A stretch of DNA of 64,000 nucleotides from Kribbella kalugense (GTDB lineage: Bacteria > Actinomycetota > Actinomycetes > Propionibacteriales > Kribbellaceae). The notes beneath the pieces are model-generated. The model was not told the origin of the DNA. It made no database searches and was given only the letters and a program-made list of their open reading frames with translations. Both the position numbers and the translations under genes were made by a program. Where the stretch lies: the NCBI RefSeq assembly GCF_004365875.1, contig NZ_SODF01000002.1, positions 2,048,971 to 2,112,970 on the forward strand, given 5' to 3'. This document shows, piece by piece, positions 25,056-33,909 of this stretch (positions are counted from its first letter, which is position 1; each line of letters starts with the position of its first letter).

Positions 25056-25973
25056 GTGGAGCTGCGGCAGTTGCGGTACTTCGTGGCGGTCGCCGAGGAA
25101 CTGAACTTCGGTCGGGCCGCGACCCGGCTGCGGATCGCCGGGCCGTCGTTGTCGCAGCAGATCAAGTCGCTCGAGCGGGATCTCGGCGTACGGCTGTTCG
25201 AGCGAGACCGTCGTACCGTGGCGCTGACGGCGTACGGGGAGACGCTGCTGCCGCAGACGCGGGCGTTGCTCGAGCAGGCCGACGCGTTGCGGCGTACCGC
25301 GCGAGGCTTCGCGGCGAGCGAGCCGGTCCGGTTGGGGTATGTCAGCTGGCGGCCGTCGGATCTGGCTGAGCGGGTGTCCGGGGTTGCGCAGTTGCTGGTC
25401 GACACCTGGGTGATGCCGTCGCACACGCAAGCCGCGCGGGTGGCCGACGGCAGCATCGACCTGGCCATCTGTTGGGTGCGCGCGACCGACTTGGCCGAGC
25501 AGTCGCTGGCCGGACAGTTGCTGGGCGCGGATCGGTTGTTCGCGGTGTCGAGCGGTGACGAGTCGGCGGTGCGGGCGCGGGACACGGTCGTGCTGGTTGA
25601 CGCGGACACCGAAGCGTGGGCCTCGTGGAACATCTACGCGGTCGAGTTCGCCCGCGCGACCGGAGCCACGGTCGAGCGGATCGAGGATCACGGCATCACC
25701 GGACCGGCGTACTTCGATCACGTACGACGGTTGGGCCGGCCGGTCGTGACCTCGCCGAAACGGGACACGACTCCGTTGCCCCGCGGCTTCGTCCGACGGG
25801 CGGTGATCGACCCGGTTCCGGTGTGGACGTGGGCGTTGGTGTCACGGCAGGGCGAGGCGCGTCCCGCCGTACTCGCGGCTGTCGAGGCTCTGACTCGGGA
25901 CGTGAAGCTCGACTTGGAACCCGGGGTCTGTTGGCTTCCGGCAGACGACCCGTTCCGTAGTTACCAGGCCTGA
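25056..25973 (+). CDS. LysR-family transcriptional regulator
   Basis: A 305-residue regulator. The N-terminal winged helix is classical: 'LRQLRYFVAVAEELNFGRAATRLRIAGPSLSQQIKSLERDLGVRLFERD'-type sequence over residues 3-52. The rest is a periplasmic-binding-like effector domain. It is divergent from the SDR/SnoaL operon and probably activates it upon binding a metabolite. GTG at 25056. Its last 13 bases overlap the convergent GntR gene. Confidence 0.92.
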   Translation: MELRQLRYFVAVAEELNFGRAATRLRIAGPSLSQQIKSLERDLGVRLFERDRRTVALTAYGETLLPQTRALLEQADALRRTARGFAASEPVRLGYVSWRPSDLAERVSGVAQLLVDTWVMPSHTQAARVADGSIDLAICWVRATDLAEQSLAGQLLGADRLFAVSSGDESAVRARDTVVLVDADTEAWASWNIYAVEFARATGATVERIEDHGITGPAYFDHVRRLGRPVVTSPKRDTTPLPRGFVRRAVIDPVPVWTWALVSRQGEARPAVLAAVEALTRDVKLDLEPGVCWLPADDPFRSYQA

Positions 25974-26746
25974 GTCAGTGCGCTGCCGCCGGGTGCTGGG
26001 GTGAGGCGGTAGCCGGTGTTGGCCGAGAACTCCGCGGACAGGCCGAAGCGGTCGCCGCGGACGAGCGTGTGCCGCCACTCGACCGGCCGGTTCTGGGACA
26101 TCCCCTGCCGGTTGATCGAGAACGCGGCGGCCTCGGGCGGGCAGTGCAGGAGGGTGCGTTCGGCCGGGGTCGGGTTGACTGCGCGGATGTCCTCGCGGCC
26201 GTGGTCAAGGGTGATGCCGGTGCGGACGGACAGCTCGTTGTAGAGGCTGGTGTGGGTGAAGTCGGCGTCGAGGAGCGGTTCGGCCAGCGTGGCGGGCAGC
26301 CAGACCCGGTCGAGGGCGAGCGGCTCATCACCGGCGTACCGCAGGCGCTCGAGGTAGAGGAGCGGGATCGATCCCTCGAGCTCGAGGCGGGCGGCGATCA
26401 CGCCGTCGGCGCGGACGTCGAGCGCGCGTACGACGCTGCGCTGGGGGAGACCGGATTCCTCGACCGAGGAGAACAGACTGTAGAGCGCACCCATCGGCTG
26501 TCGGATCTCCGGCGCTGCCGCGACTCGTGGCTGGCGACCGCGCTCGGCGACGATCAGCCCGTCGGTCCGCAGTTGCCCGAGTGCCTGGCGAACGGTATGC
26601 CGGCTGACGGAGTACTCCTCGACCAGCGCGAGCTCACCCGGAAAGGCGTCGTCGAACTCGCCGGACCGCAATCGCCGGACCAGATCCCCCTGCAACTGCT
26701 TCCACAGCGGTTCCCCAGCAGCACGGTCCAGCCTGGCCACACTCAT
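25961..26746 (-). CDS. GntR-family (HutC subfamily) regulator
   Basis: A 261-residue regulator with an N-terminal GntR winged helix ('PLWKQLQGDLVRRLRSGEF', 'EYSVSRHTVRQALGQLRTDGLI') and a C-terminal UTRA-type ligand domain ('LERLRYAGDEPLALDRVWLP'). ATG 26746 has AAGGA 5 bases upstream; ATG 26779 would put the site too close. Divergent from the YeiH-type exporter and likely represses it through the inverted repeat at 26790-26805. Confidence 0.9.
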   Translation of the reverse strand: MSVARLDRAAGEPLWKQLQGDLVRRLRSGEFDDAFPGELALVEEYSVSRHTVRQALGQLRTDGLIVAERGRQPRVAAAPEIRQPMGALYSLFSSVEESGLPQRSVVRALDVRADGVIAARLELEGSIPLLYLERLRYAGDEPLALDRVWLPATLAEPLLDADFTHTSLYNELSVRTGITLDHGREDIRAVNPTPAERTLLHCPPEAAAFSINRQGMSQNRPVEWRHTLVRGDRFGLSAEFSANTGYRLTPAPGGSALTQAW

Positions 26747-26789
26747 CCGTTCCTTCCGGGTTGCCAAATGTCCGGTCATCTCCTACCGT

Positions 26790-26805
26790 AAATGTGCGTA
26801 CATTT
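26790..26805. promoter_or_regulatory. GntR-type operator
   Basis: AAATGT (26790-26795), GCGT, ACATTT (26800-26805). The core GT-N4-AC with A/T flanks fits GntR/HutC sites. It ends 21 bases before the start of the exporter gene; another AAATGT half-site is at 26765-26770. Confidence 0.55.
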
Positions 26806-26826
26806 CCGCAGGAAGGATCCGGTCCA

Positions 26827-27933
26827 GTGGTGCACATTGAGGTTAGGCCACCCGTGGCCCCTACCGCGCCGACTCCCGCTGGACCATCCGGTCGCCTCCT
26901 GTCACGGCTGCCCGGCCTCGGCATCGTCTTGGCGCTGACCGCCATCGCGGTCCCGCTCGGCCGCCTCGTTCCCGTGGTCGGCGGGCCGGTTTTCGGGATT
27001 GTGCTGGGAGTGCTCGGCGGTGTGCTCATCCCGGCGTTCCGCAGCGAGACGTGCCGCCCCGGCTACGACTTCGCCTCGAAGACGCTGCTTCAGCTGTCGA
27101 TCGTCGTACTCGGAACTGGCCTGTCTCTCCAACAGGTCGCGCGGGTCGGCATCTCGTCGTTGCCTGTGATGCTCGGCACCCTCGCGCTCGCCCTTGGTGG
27201 AGCCTGGTTCTTCGGGCGGCTTCTCGGCGTACGCGGAGATACTCAAATCCTCATCGGCGTGGGTACGGCGATCTGCGGCGGATCCGCGATCGCGGCCGCA
27301 ACGGCCGCCATCGGCGCCAAGCGTTCGTCGACGGCCTACGCGCTCGCGACGATCTTCACCTTCAACATCGTCGCCGTACTGACGTTCCCGCCGATCGGCC
27401 ACCTGCTCGGGATGAGCTCGGAAGCCTTCGGCCTCTGGGCGGGTACGGCGGTCAATGACACCTCGTCCGTCGTCGCGGCCGGCTACGCCTACAGCCAGGC
27501 CGCCGGCGACCAGGCGATCGTGGTGAAGCTGACCCGCTCGCTGACCTTGATCCCGATTGTGCTGACGCTGGTCGCGCTGAAGATCCGGCGTGAGAACCGC
27601 GCCGCTCGCGCACTCGACGCCGCGTCGGAGGGTTCGTACGAGGGCGCGACGGCGTCGATTCGCCGGCCGTTACCGTGGCGCAAGCTCGTCCCGCTGTTCC
27701 TGATTGGCTTCATCGCGACCGCGGGCCTCCGCAGCGCCGGCGTCGTACCGGAAGCCTGGCTGCCGACCCTCAGCCTGATCAGCAGCATCCTCATCACCGC
27801 GGCGCTCGCCGCGATCGGCCTCTCGCTCCGCCCGCGCGAGCTGCGCGACGCAGGACCCAGGCCGCTCCTCCTCGGAGCAATCCTCTGGGTCCTGGTCGCG
27901 GTCGGCTCGCTCGTACTTCAGTCTTTCTCGTAA
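26827..27933 (+). CDS. YeiH-family putative sulfate/sulfonate exporter (UPF0324)
   Basis: A 368-residue membrane protein with about ten helices. 'LLQLSIVVLGTGLSLQQV', 'ILIGVGTAICGGSAIAAA' and 'WAGTAVNDTSSVVAAGYAY' are signature stretches of the YeiH/UPF0324 family, whose members are annotated as sulfate exporters and occur near sulfonate metabolism genes. GTG at 26827 follows GGAAGGA at 9 bases; an upstream TTG is unlikely. The gene's end overlaps the convergent GH2 gene by 16 bases. Substrate unproven. Confidence 0.87.
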   Translation: MVHIEVRPPVAPTAPTPAGPSGRLLSRLPGLGIVLALTAIAVPLGRLVPVVGGPVFGIVLGVLGGVLIPAFRSETCRPGYDFASKTLLQLSIVVLGTGLSLQQVARVGISSLPVMLGTLALALGGAWFFGRLLGVRGDTQILIGVGTAICGGSAIAAATAAIGAKRSSTAYALATIFTFNIVAVLTFPPIGHLLGMSSEAFGLWAGTAVNDTSSVVAAGYAYSQAAGDQAIVVKLTRSLTLIPIVLTLVALKIRRENRAARALDAASEGSYEGATASIRRPLPWRKLVPLFLIGFIATAGLRSAGVVPEAWLPTLSLISSILITAALAAIGLSLRPRELRDAGPRPLLLGAILWVLVAVGSLVLQSFS

Positions 27934-29726
27934 GCGGCCTTGCGGTCCTGGATCGCCTTGATCCGCGGTACGTCTAGCTTGTTGCTGCGGTCGAAGTTGT
28001 AGACGCCGTTCTCTTCCTGGAAGACGTCGGTCAGCTGCGTGTAGCAGTAGCCGAACATCAGTTCGTTGTCGAGCAGCGCGTCGACCAGACCGGCGAAGCG
28101 GGTGTAGAACTCCTCCTCGTTCGCGACCCGCTGGCCGTAACCCCAGGAGTCCGCGGAGTTCCCACTCTTTCCGGCGGCCGCCTTCTCCTCGTTCCACCAG
28201 ATGCCGCCGAACTCACTGCAGAAGTACGGCTGACCGTCGTACGCGAGGGAGATCGGCTTGCCCTCGGGCCCGCCGGTGTTCCCGTACGGCTTGTCGTTCA
28301 CCAGGTCCGCCATCTGCTTGGCGAACTCGGCCGGGTCCTGCTCGTAGTTGTGCGAGTCCCAGACGTCGGTCTCCGGCACGCGGTGGCTGTAGCCGGACGC
28401 GTCCAGCACCGGACGGCTCGTGTCCGCGGCCTTCGTAGCAAGGAACATCGCGCGGGTGACGTCGTCGAGCTGGGTGATGCGGTCGTGCAGGAGCTGGTGC
28501 GTCTCGTTCAGCGGGCACCAGCCGACGATGCTCGGGTGGCTGTAGTCCCGCTCGACCGCCTCCAGCCACTGGCCGACGTACGACGCCGTTGGTTGCTGGT
28601 TGTCGTCGCCGGTGTGACCGACCCCGGAACCCCAGTCGCCGAACTCGCCCCAGACCAGGTAGCCCAACCGGTCCGCGTGGTACAGGAACCGCTCCTCGAA
28701 CACCTTCTGGTGCAGCCGTGCACCGTTGAATCCGGCCGCCAGACTGAGCTCGATGTCGCGGACCAGCGCCTCCTCGGACGGCGCGGTCATCAGACTCTCC
28801 GGCCAATACCCCTGGTCAAGAACGAGCCGCTGGAACACGTGCTTGCCGTTGATCAGGATCGCCTTGCCGTTGATGCTCACCGACCGCAGACCGGCGTACG
28901 AGTCGGCGGCGTCCGCGATGTTGCCTTCGGCATCGATCAGCTCGAGGTGTACGTCGTACAGGTGCGGGTCGGTCGTGTCCCACAGGCGGACGCGATCGGC
29001 CGGAACCTGCAGGGTCAGGCGCGGAGCGAGGTCGAGGTCGGCGCGTACCTCGGCCGTGGTGACCTCGCCGTCGGCGTCCTTGAGGATGGCGCGGATCTTG
29101 TAGCCGGCCTTGTTCGCGGACACCGGTACTTCGAGGTGGAAGCTGGAGCCGGCCACGTCCGGAGTGATCCGGGGGCGCTTCAGGTGCACCGTGGGTACCG
29201 CTTCCAGCCAGACCGTCTGCCAGATGCCGGTCGTCCGGGTGTAGAGGCAGCTGTGGTTGAAGTACAGCTGGCTCTGCTTGCCACGCGCCTGCGGGCCGCG
29301 GTGGGTGTCCCGCGCGCGGACGACGATCGTCGCCTCCTCGCCCGGGGCCGCGACGTGGCGCAGGTTCGCGCTGAACGGCGTGAACCCGCCACGGTGCCGG
29401 ACGACCTCGACGCCGTTCACCCAGACGGTCGCGTCGTGGTCGACGGCCTGGAAGTGCAGCACGGCCTCCTTGCCGGCCCAGTCCGCGGGGATCGTGACGG
29501 TGGTGCGGTACCAGACCGCCTCCATGAAGTCGACGTCCTCGATCCCGGACAACTCCGACTCCGGCGCGAACGGTACGACGATCCGCTGCGTCAGCTCGCG
29601 CTCCCGCAGCCCGCGCTCCAGCCCGGAGTCCGACCGGTCGATCTCGAACTGCCAGTCACCGTTCAGATTCACCCACTCCGGGCGAACGAACTGCGGACGC
29701 GGATACTCCGCACGAGGCTGCGACAT
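27918..29726 (-). CDS. glycoside hydrolase family 2 protein (beta-galactosidase/glucuronidase-like)
   Basis: A 602-residue GH2 enzyme, cytosolic (no signal peptide). A sugar-binding jelly roll (residues 20-180) with 'VWYRTTVTIPADWAGK' and 'TTGIWQTVWLE' precedes an immunoglobulin-like domain and the TIM barrel. The acid/base Glu408 lies in 'WCPLNETH' and the nucleophile Glu505 in 'YFCSEFGG'. Substrate could be beta-galactosides, glucuronides or mannosides. ATG 29726 is preceded by GGGAGA. The upstream gap has an 8-bp palindrome CAACGTTG (29772-29779) that could be part of a LacI/TetR-type site. No sugar transporter adjoins. Confidence 0.92.
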   Translation of the reverse strand: MSQPRAEYPRPQFVRPEWVNLNGDWQFEIDRSDSGLERGLRERELTQRIVVPFAPESELSGIEDVDFMEAVWYRTTVTIPADWAGKEAVLHFQAVDHDATVWVNGVEVVRHRGGFTPFSANLRHVAAPGEEATIVVRARDTHRGPQARGKQSQLYFNHSCLYTRTTGIWQTVWLEAVPTVHLKRPRITPDVAGSSFHLEVPVSANKAGYKIRAILKDADGEVTTAEVRADLDLAPRLTLQVPADRVRLWDTTDPHLYDVHLELIDAEGNIADAADSYAGLRSVSINGKAILINGKHVFQRLVLDQGYWPESLMTAPSEEALVRDIELSLAAGFNGARLHQKVFEERFLYHADRLGYLVWGEFGDWGSGVGHTGDDNQQPTASYVGQWLEAVERDYSHPSIVGWCPLNETHQLLHDRITQLDDVTRAMFLATKAADTSRPVLDASGYSHRVPETDVWDSHNYEQDPAEFAKQMADLVNDKPYGNTGGPEGKPISLAYDGQPYFCSEFGGIWWNEEKAAAGKSGNSADSWGYGQRVANEEEFYTRFAGLVDALLDNELMFGYCYTQLTDVFQEENGVYNFDRSNKLDVPRIKAIQDRKAAYEKD

Positions 29727-29817
29727 GAACTCTCCCGTAGTGCTGATCTGGGTGGGGACAGCACGACAGTACAACGTTGGAATAACCCCAGCAACGGTCT
29801 GTTCACACCGCTCGAGT

Positions 29818-30528
29818 TCACTTCGTGGTGAAGAGGGCGGCGTTGAGGAAGTTGGGGGCGAAGGTGTTGGGGCGGTCGGGGTTCACGGCGCGGAGTTCGA
29901 CGGGGGTGAGGGTGCCGAAGATGGTGCGGAGGTCGTCCAGGGAGAACGTCATGCCGCCGTACGTGTCGCCGGTGGTGACGACGTCGAGGTCGCTGGGGGT
30001 CTCCATCTGTTCGGCGGCGAACGTGACGATCGCGAACCGGCCGCCGGGGCGGACCAGCGGGAGGACCCGCTGCAGGTAGGTGATCCGGCGATGCGGCGCG
30101 ATGTGGTGGAAGCAGCCCGAGTCGTACACCAGGTCGAACGGGCCTTCCGGCAGCGGATCGCGCAGTACGTCGAGCGCCGTCAGCGTGACCTCGGCCGGCA
30201 TGGTCGGCCGGAGCGTGTCGAGGAGATCGGTCGCGAGGTCGATGCCGTGGACCGTCGCTCCCTGCTCGGCGAGCCAGCGGGTGTTGCGCGCTCCGCCGCA
30301 GCCGACGTCGAGGACCCGAGCGCCGGAGAGATCACCGAGGAGACCACGGTCGTGCCAGTCGACCAACGGTTCGTCGGGGAGCTGGGTTGCGAGTGGATGC
30401 CCGGGCGTCGTCAACAGCCCGGTCCAGTACTCCGCGGCGGAGGCTTCAGACCGATCACCCCGACCGCTCGCACTCACCACCTGATCGAGAACTTCGAGCA
30501 ATTGATCGACCGTATAGATGCGCGCCAT
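29818..30528 (-). CDS. class I SAM-dependent methyltransferase
   Basis: A 236-residue methyltransferase. 'ARVLDVGCGGARNTRWLAEQG' is motif I, 'VHGIDLA' motif II and 'PFDLVYDSGCFHHI' motif III of class I enzymes. The substrate is unknown; the pattern resembles the thiopurine/small-molecule type more than RNA or protein enzymes. It starts 2 bases after the stop of the GNAT gene, so the two form an operon. ATG 30528. Confidence 0.9.
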   Translation of the reverse strand: MARIYTVDQLLEVLDQVVSASGRGDRSEASAAEYWTGLLTTPGHPLATQLPDEPLVDWHDRGLLGDLSGARVLDVGCGGARNTRWLAEQGATVHGIDLATDLLDTLRPTMPAEVTLTALDVLRDPLPEGPFDLVYDSGCFHHIAPHRRITYLQRVLPLVRPGGRFAIVTFAAEQMETPSDLDVVTTGDTYGGMTFSLDDLRTIFGTLTPVELRAVNPDRPNTFAPNFLNAALFTTK

Positions 30529-30530
30529 CC

Positions 30531-30983
30531 TCAGAGTGCCTTTCCGTAGCAGCGGGTTCGGGGCTCGTTGATGTACTTGCCCCAGGGAGCGATCCGCACG
30601 TAGCCGCTCGACTCGTAGAGCGCGATCGCCTCCGGCTGTTGCTCCGCAGTGGTCAATCGCAGGAACGGATGACCGGCCGATCGGGCCACCTCTTCGAGTC
30701 CGGCGAGCAATCTGCGTGCATACCCTCTGCCGCGGGCGGCCGGCATCACGTACACCCTCTTGATCTCTGCATCGCCCGGATGAGCAGTGTCCGGCCCGAA
30801 TACCTGTACGGCGCCACACCCGACAGCCTGTCCGGCGTCGTCGAGCGCCACGAAGTACCGTGCACCGTCCTTGACCTGCGTCCGTCCCTCGGCCCCGTTC
30901 CGCGAGACGAGCTCGTCGAACGCGGCCTTCAACAGGACGGCCAGCTCCGCGTCGTCGGTCGGCCGTTCCTCCACGTCTGCCAT
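30531..30983 (-). CDS. GNAT-family N-acetyltransferase
   Basis: A 150-residue acetyltransferase. 'EIKRVYVMPAARGRGYARRLLAGLEEVA' holds the acetyl-CoA pyrophosphate loop (RGRGYA) and 'LTTAEQQPEAIALYESSGYVRI' the C-terminal GNAT block. Target unknown. First gene of a two-gene unit with the methyltransferase. Starts with ATG 30983; the plus-strand methyltransferase gene begins 175 bases away. Confidence 0.92.
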   Translation of the reverse strand: MADVEERPTDDAELAVLLKAAFDELVSRNGAEGRTQVKDGARYFVALDDAGQAVGCGAVQVFGPDTAHPGDAEIKRVYVMPAARGRGYARRLLAGLEEVARSAGHPFLRLTTAEQQPEAIALYESSGYVRIAPWGKYINEPRTRCYGKAL

Positions 30984-31158
30984 CCGCCAACAAAATCAGA
31001 TGAGGACCGGTGGCGCGACCCAATACCCTGCCATCGATGTCGTGTTTCTGAAGGCGTAGGTACGACCGTGGCCGGCTCCGGACGGAGTCGGCCGGCTCTG
31101 TCGTGCGTGCGCCGCGCTCCGACTGTTCTGTCGATCGCGAGCCTTCAGGAGCATTGCT

Positions 31159-31884
31159 GTGCCCGACCTTGTCCTGCGCACCATCGATGGCGCCGCCGAC
31201 CTCCTCTTGGAGGAGTTGCGCGCTATGTCCTCGGTCCGTTCTGTCCAGGAGTTGTCCGCCGAGACTGTCGCCTGCACGGTCGACGGTCCACTGGACGAAC
31301 TCCTCGCCTGCGGCCTGTACTTCTCCGCCGGTTCGCTGACCTGGATGCGGCGGTTCGGCCCGCTGGAACGGTTGCCGTGGTCAACCAACCCGGTGGTCGC
31401 CGAGGTACTCGTCCGGCTGGCGAAGATCCGGCCTGGCCACCAGGTGATCGACCCGTTCTGCGGAACGGGAACCATCCTCCTCGCAGTACGCCGTCGCGCA
31501 CCGGCCGCCCAGGTCGCAGGAACGGACCACGATCCGCACGCACTCGAGATCGCGACCAGAAACGGGGCGCGAGGTCTCGCGAGAGCCAGGGCCGACGCCC
31601 TGCCGTTCAAGGACAGGAGTGTGGACCGCGTCGTCACGAATCTCCCGTTCGGCAAACAGGTCGGTAGTCATCACCTCAACCGCACCCTGTACCCGGCCGT
31701 GCTGTCCGAGCTCACCCGAGTCCTGACCCCAGGCGGCCGCGCCGTCCTCTTGACCGAGGACAAACGCCTGCTCCACAAGGCAATCCAGCCTGTGCGGGCA
31801 CTCAAGATCGTCCGCGAGCGCCTCCTCAAATACAACGGAGCCACCCCCACCGCCTACGTCCTCACCCGCCCGCGCCGAGGGTGA
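31159..31884 (+). CDS. RNA/DNA-type methyltransferase domain protein (Trm11/RlmL-like)
   Basis: A 241-residue protein. 'QVIDPFCGTGTILLAVRRRAP' is the SAM loop in the exact DPFCGTGT form of Trm11/Trm14/RlmL guanine-N2 methyltransferases, and 'RVVTNLPFGKQVG' is the NPPY-type catalytic motif (NLPF). Residues 1-70 may be a reduced THUMP-like region. It probably methylates a base in tRNA or rRNA. GTG start at 31159. A strong hairpin begins right after the stop. Upstream, at about 31074-31100, an imperfect GC-rich hairpin could affect expression. Confidence 0.85.
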   Translation: MPDLVLRTIDGAADLLLEELRAMSSVRSVQELSAETVACTVDGPLDELLACGLYFSAGSLTWMRRFGPLERLPWSTNPVVAEVLVRLAKIRPGHQVIDPFCGTGTILLAVRRRAPAAQVAGTDHDPHALEIATRNGARGLARARADALPFKDRSVDRVVTNLPFGKQVGSHHLNRTLYPAVLSELTRVLTPGGRAVLLTEDKRLLHKAIQPVRALKIVRERLLKYNGATPTAYVLTRPRRG

Positions 31885-31968
31885 GGCGGACCGCCATGCA
31901 CGCAGAACCCCTCAAACAGGGCGTCTAAGAGCGGTCGGGACGGGGTTCTGCATGCGTGGCGGTCCGCC
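31885..31968 (+). terminator. 27-bp-arm hairpin terminator
   Basis: Arms at 31885-31911 and 31942-31968 are complementary along all 27 bases except two positions that form G-U pairs in RNA. The loop is 30 bases. It starts directly after the stop of the methyltransferase gene and isolates it from the ArsR gene. Confidence 0.7.
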
Positions 31969-31994
31969 CCCCTGCATACGGGCTGAGCTGAAGT

Positions 31995-32007
31995 GCGATA
32001 ACATCGC
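31995..32007. promoter_or_regulatory. short inverted repeat before the arsR-like gene
   Basis: GCGAT (31995-31999), AAC, ATCGC (32003-32007), ending 3 bases before the ATG at 32011. A candidate operator for the metal-sensing ArsR protein; short arms keep confidence low. Confidence 0.3.
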
Positions 32008-32010
32008 CGG

Positions 32011-32385
32011 ATGGCGATGAGTGTGGTGGATGAGACTGAGGCCCTCGCGGTGGCGGGGTGTTTGTTTCATGGGTTCAGTGATGCGTCGCGGTTGGCGATC
32101 GTGCGGCACTTGGCGGCGGGGGAGCATCGCGTCGTCGATCTGACCGAGCACCTCGGGCTGGCGCAGTCGACGGTGTCCAAGCATCTGGCGTGTCTGCGGG
32201 ACTGCGGTCTTGTCGAGTCGAGGCCGCAGGGACGGGCGTCGATGTTCCGGCTGTCGCACCCCGAAGCCACGATGGACCTGCTCGCCGCGGCCGAACGCCT
32301 CCTCGGCCTGACTGGCGACGCCGTCGCGCTCTGCCCGAACTACGGACTGAACCACGACCCCGCCGACGGGCCGAGCCGTGCCTGA
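32011..32385 (+). CDS. ArsR-family metal-sensing repressor (CmtR/NmtR-like)
   Basis: A 124-residue winged-helix repressor. 'DLTEHLGLAQSTVSKHLACLRDCGLVESRPQGRASMFRL' forms the DNA-binding core. Cysteines in the recognition-helix region ('HLACLRDCGL') and near the C-terminus ('ALCPNYGLNHD') suit a CmtR-like Cd/Pb site. It overlaps the following cation exporter gene by 8 bases, so it is almost surely its metal-responsive controller. Confidence 0.92.
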   Translation: MAMSVVDETEALAVAGCLFHGFSDASRLAIVRHLAAGEHRVVDLTEHLGLAQSTVSKHLACLRDCGLVESRPQGRASMFRLSHPEATMDLLAAAERLLGLTGDAVALCPNYGLNHDPADGPSRA

Positions 32386-33052
32386 GCCGCTGCAGCTCGG
32401 CGCCGCCGCGTCCGCCTGGGTAGTCGACCCCGCCGCCAGACGCCGGCTGGGACGTCGCGCCCAGCTCCTGGCCGGCGCATCCGTTGCCTACAACGTGATC
32501 GAGGCCGTCGTCGCAATCACGTCCGGCCTGGTAGCCGGCTCCGTCGCCCTGGTCGGATTCGGTCTGGACTCGGTCGTAGAGGTCTCCAGCGGCCTGATCA
32601 TCCTCTGGCAGTTCCGCCATCCCCTGCCCGAGTCGCGCGAACGCCGAGCCCTACGACTCCTAGCGTTCTCGTTCTTCGCCCTCGCGGCGTACGTCGGCTT
32701 CGAGTCGATCCGCACGTTGATCACCGGCGCCGACCCGCACACCTCCCCGGTCGGTATCGGCCTCGCCATCGCGTCCCTGATCGTGATGCCGTTCCTCTCC
32801 TGGGCGCAACGCCGTACCGGAAGAGCCCTCGGCTCGAACGCGGTAGTCGCCGACTCAACCCAGACCCTGCTCTGCACGTACCTGTCCGCAGTCCTCCTGG
32901 TCGGCCTACTCCTCAACGCCACCCTCGGCTGGTCCTGGGCGGACCCCATCGCCGGCCTCATCATCGCCGCGGTAGCGGTCCGCGAAGGCGTCGAGGCCTG
33001 GCGCGGCGAGGGCTGCTGCTCACCTCTCGGCGGCACCTGCAAGGCCGAGTAG
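32378..33052 (+). CDS. cation diffusion facilitator-type metal exporter
   Basis: A 224-residue membrane protein with about six helices. 'GFGLDSVVEVSSG' in helix 2 and 'VADSTQTLLCTYLSA' in helix 5 are the CDF metal-site positions (Asp and Asp/Ser). There is no long cytoplasmic C-terminal domain; instead it ends in a short cysteine tail, 'GCCSPLGGTC', which may capture a thiophilic metal such as Cd or Pb. GTG start inside the arsR-like gene. The end overlaps the convergent amidohydrolase by 33 bases. Confidence 0.9.
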   Translation: MPEPLQLGAAASAWVVDPAARRRLGRRAQLLAGASVAYNVIEAVVAITSGLVAGSVALVGFGLDSVVEVSSGLIILWQFRHPLPESRERRALRLLAFSFFALAAYVGFESIRTLITGADPHTSPVGIGLAIASLIVMPFLSWAQRRTGRALGSNAVVADSTQTLLCTYLSAVLLVGLLLNATLGWSWADPIAGLIIAAVAVREGVEAWRGEGCCSPLGGTCKAE

Positions 33053-33904
33053 GCGCGCGCCGTTGTCCCAGCAGACCGATCGCAACCAGTCGTCGCCCAG
33101 GTCCAGCGCCTCAAGAGCCTCGAGCTGGACGGCGTACTCATAAGGGATGTTCGGGAAGTCCGACCCCAGCACGATCCGGTCCTGCAGCTCACCCAACCGC
33201 GGGATCAACTCCCGAGGGAACGGCATCATCGCTTCGGTGAAGGGGGTCAGCGCCATCGTCGTGTCGAGGTGGACGTTCGGGTACGACGTGAGCGCCAGAT
33301 GCTCGGCGTACTCCGGCATGCCCAGGTGAGCGATGACTGCGGTCAACCGCGGGTGCCGCCGCAGCACCTCACCCATCGGCCCGGGTCCGGTGTGTCGCCC
33401 GCGGATAGGCCCCGACCCGCAGTGCACCACGACCGGTACGCCGGCCTCCGACAACTGACCCCAGACCTCGTCGAGCTCGTCGGACCGCGGATCGTAGTCG
33501 CCCACCTGCACGTGGACCTTGAAGATCCGAGTGCCCAACTCCAAGGCCTCGCGGACGTAATCAGCCGCTGAAGGCTCGGGGAAGAACGTCCCGCTCGACA
33601 CACACCCAGGCGTGACAGCCGCGAAATCCCTGGCCCACTCGTTCAAGGACGAAGCCATCCCCGGCTTGTGCGGGTACACCAGCGCCGGAAACGCCCGCAC
33701 CCCCAATGCGTCCAGCGTCTTCAACCGTTCCTCGACCGACGTCCGGTACGTGATCGGCCACTCGGTCCCGTAATGCTCACCGGCCTGGTCGAAGTACGCC
33801 CAGACCGCGTTCATCACCCGATCCGGCAGAAAATGCACATGCACATCGACCAGCCCGTCCAACTGGAGCCGCCGCCACCACGCCGGTACTTCCGCATCAC
33901 GCAC
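33020..33904 (-). CDS. amidohydrolase 2-family (ACMSD-like) protein
   Basis: A 294-residue TIM-barrel hydrolase/decarboxylase. 'DVHVHF' (residues 20-25) supplies the first metal histidines, followed by 'FKVHVQVG', 'VVVHCGSG' and 'VIAHLGMPEY' for the others, and 'GSDFPN' for the catalytic Asp. Substrate unknown. GTG at 33904, 5 bases after the stop of the ATP-grasp gene, is the only in-frame start that fits; the frame continues through the whole ATP-grasp gene but that part is a shadow. The tight spacing suggests joint function. Confidence 0.87.
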   Translation of the reverse strand: MRDAEVPAWWRRLQLDGLVDVHVHFLPDRVMNAVWAYFDQAGEHYGTEWPITYRTSVEERLKTLDALGVRAFPALVYPHKPGMASSLNEWARDFAAVTPGCVSSGTFFPEPSAADYVREALELGTRIFKVHVQVGDYDPRSDELDEVWGQLSEAGVPVVVHCGSGPIRGRHTGPGPMGEVLRRHPRLTAVIAHLGMPEYAEHLALTSYPNVHLDTTMALTPFTEAMMPFPRELIPRLGELQDRIVLGSDFPNIPYEYAVQLEALEALDLGDDWLRSVCWDNGARLLGLAGAAER

Positions 33905-33909
33905 GCCCT

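Noticed and set aside
24237..25721. Long N-terminal extension of the SnoaL-like frame
   Set aside because: It runs antisense to the LysR gene and through the SDR gene in another frame; the real start is ATG 24236.
28350..29831. Long plus-strand frame antisense to the GH2 gene
   Set aside because: Shadow of a well-supported glycosidase; composition is Val/Arg/Asp-rich without motifs.
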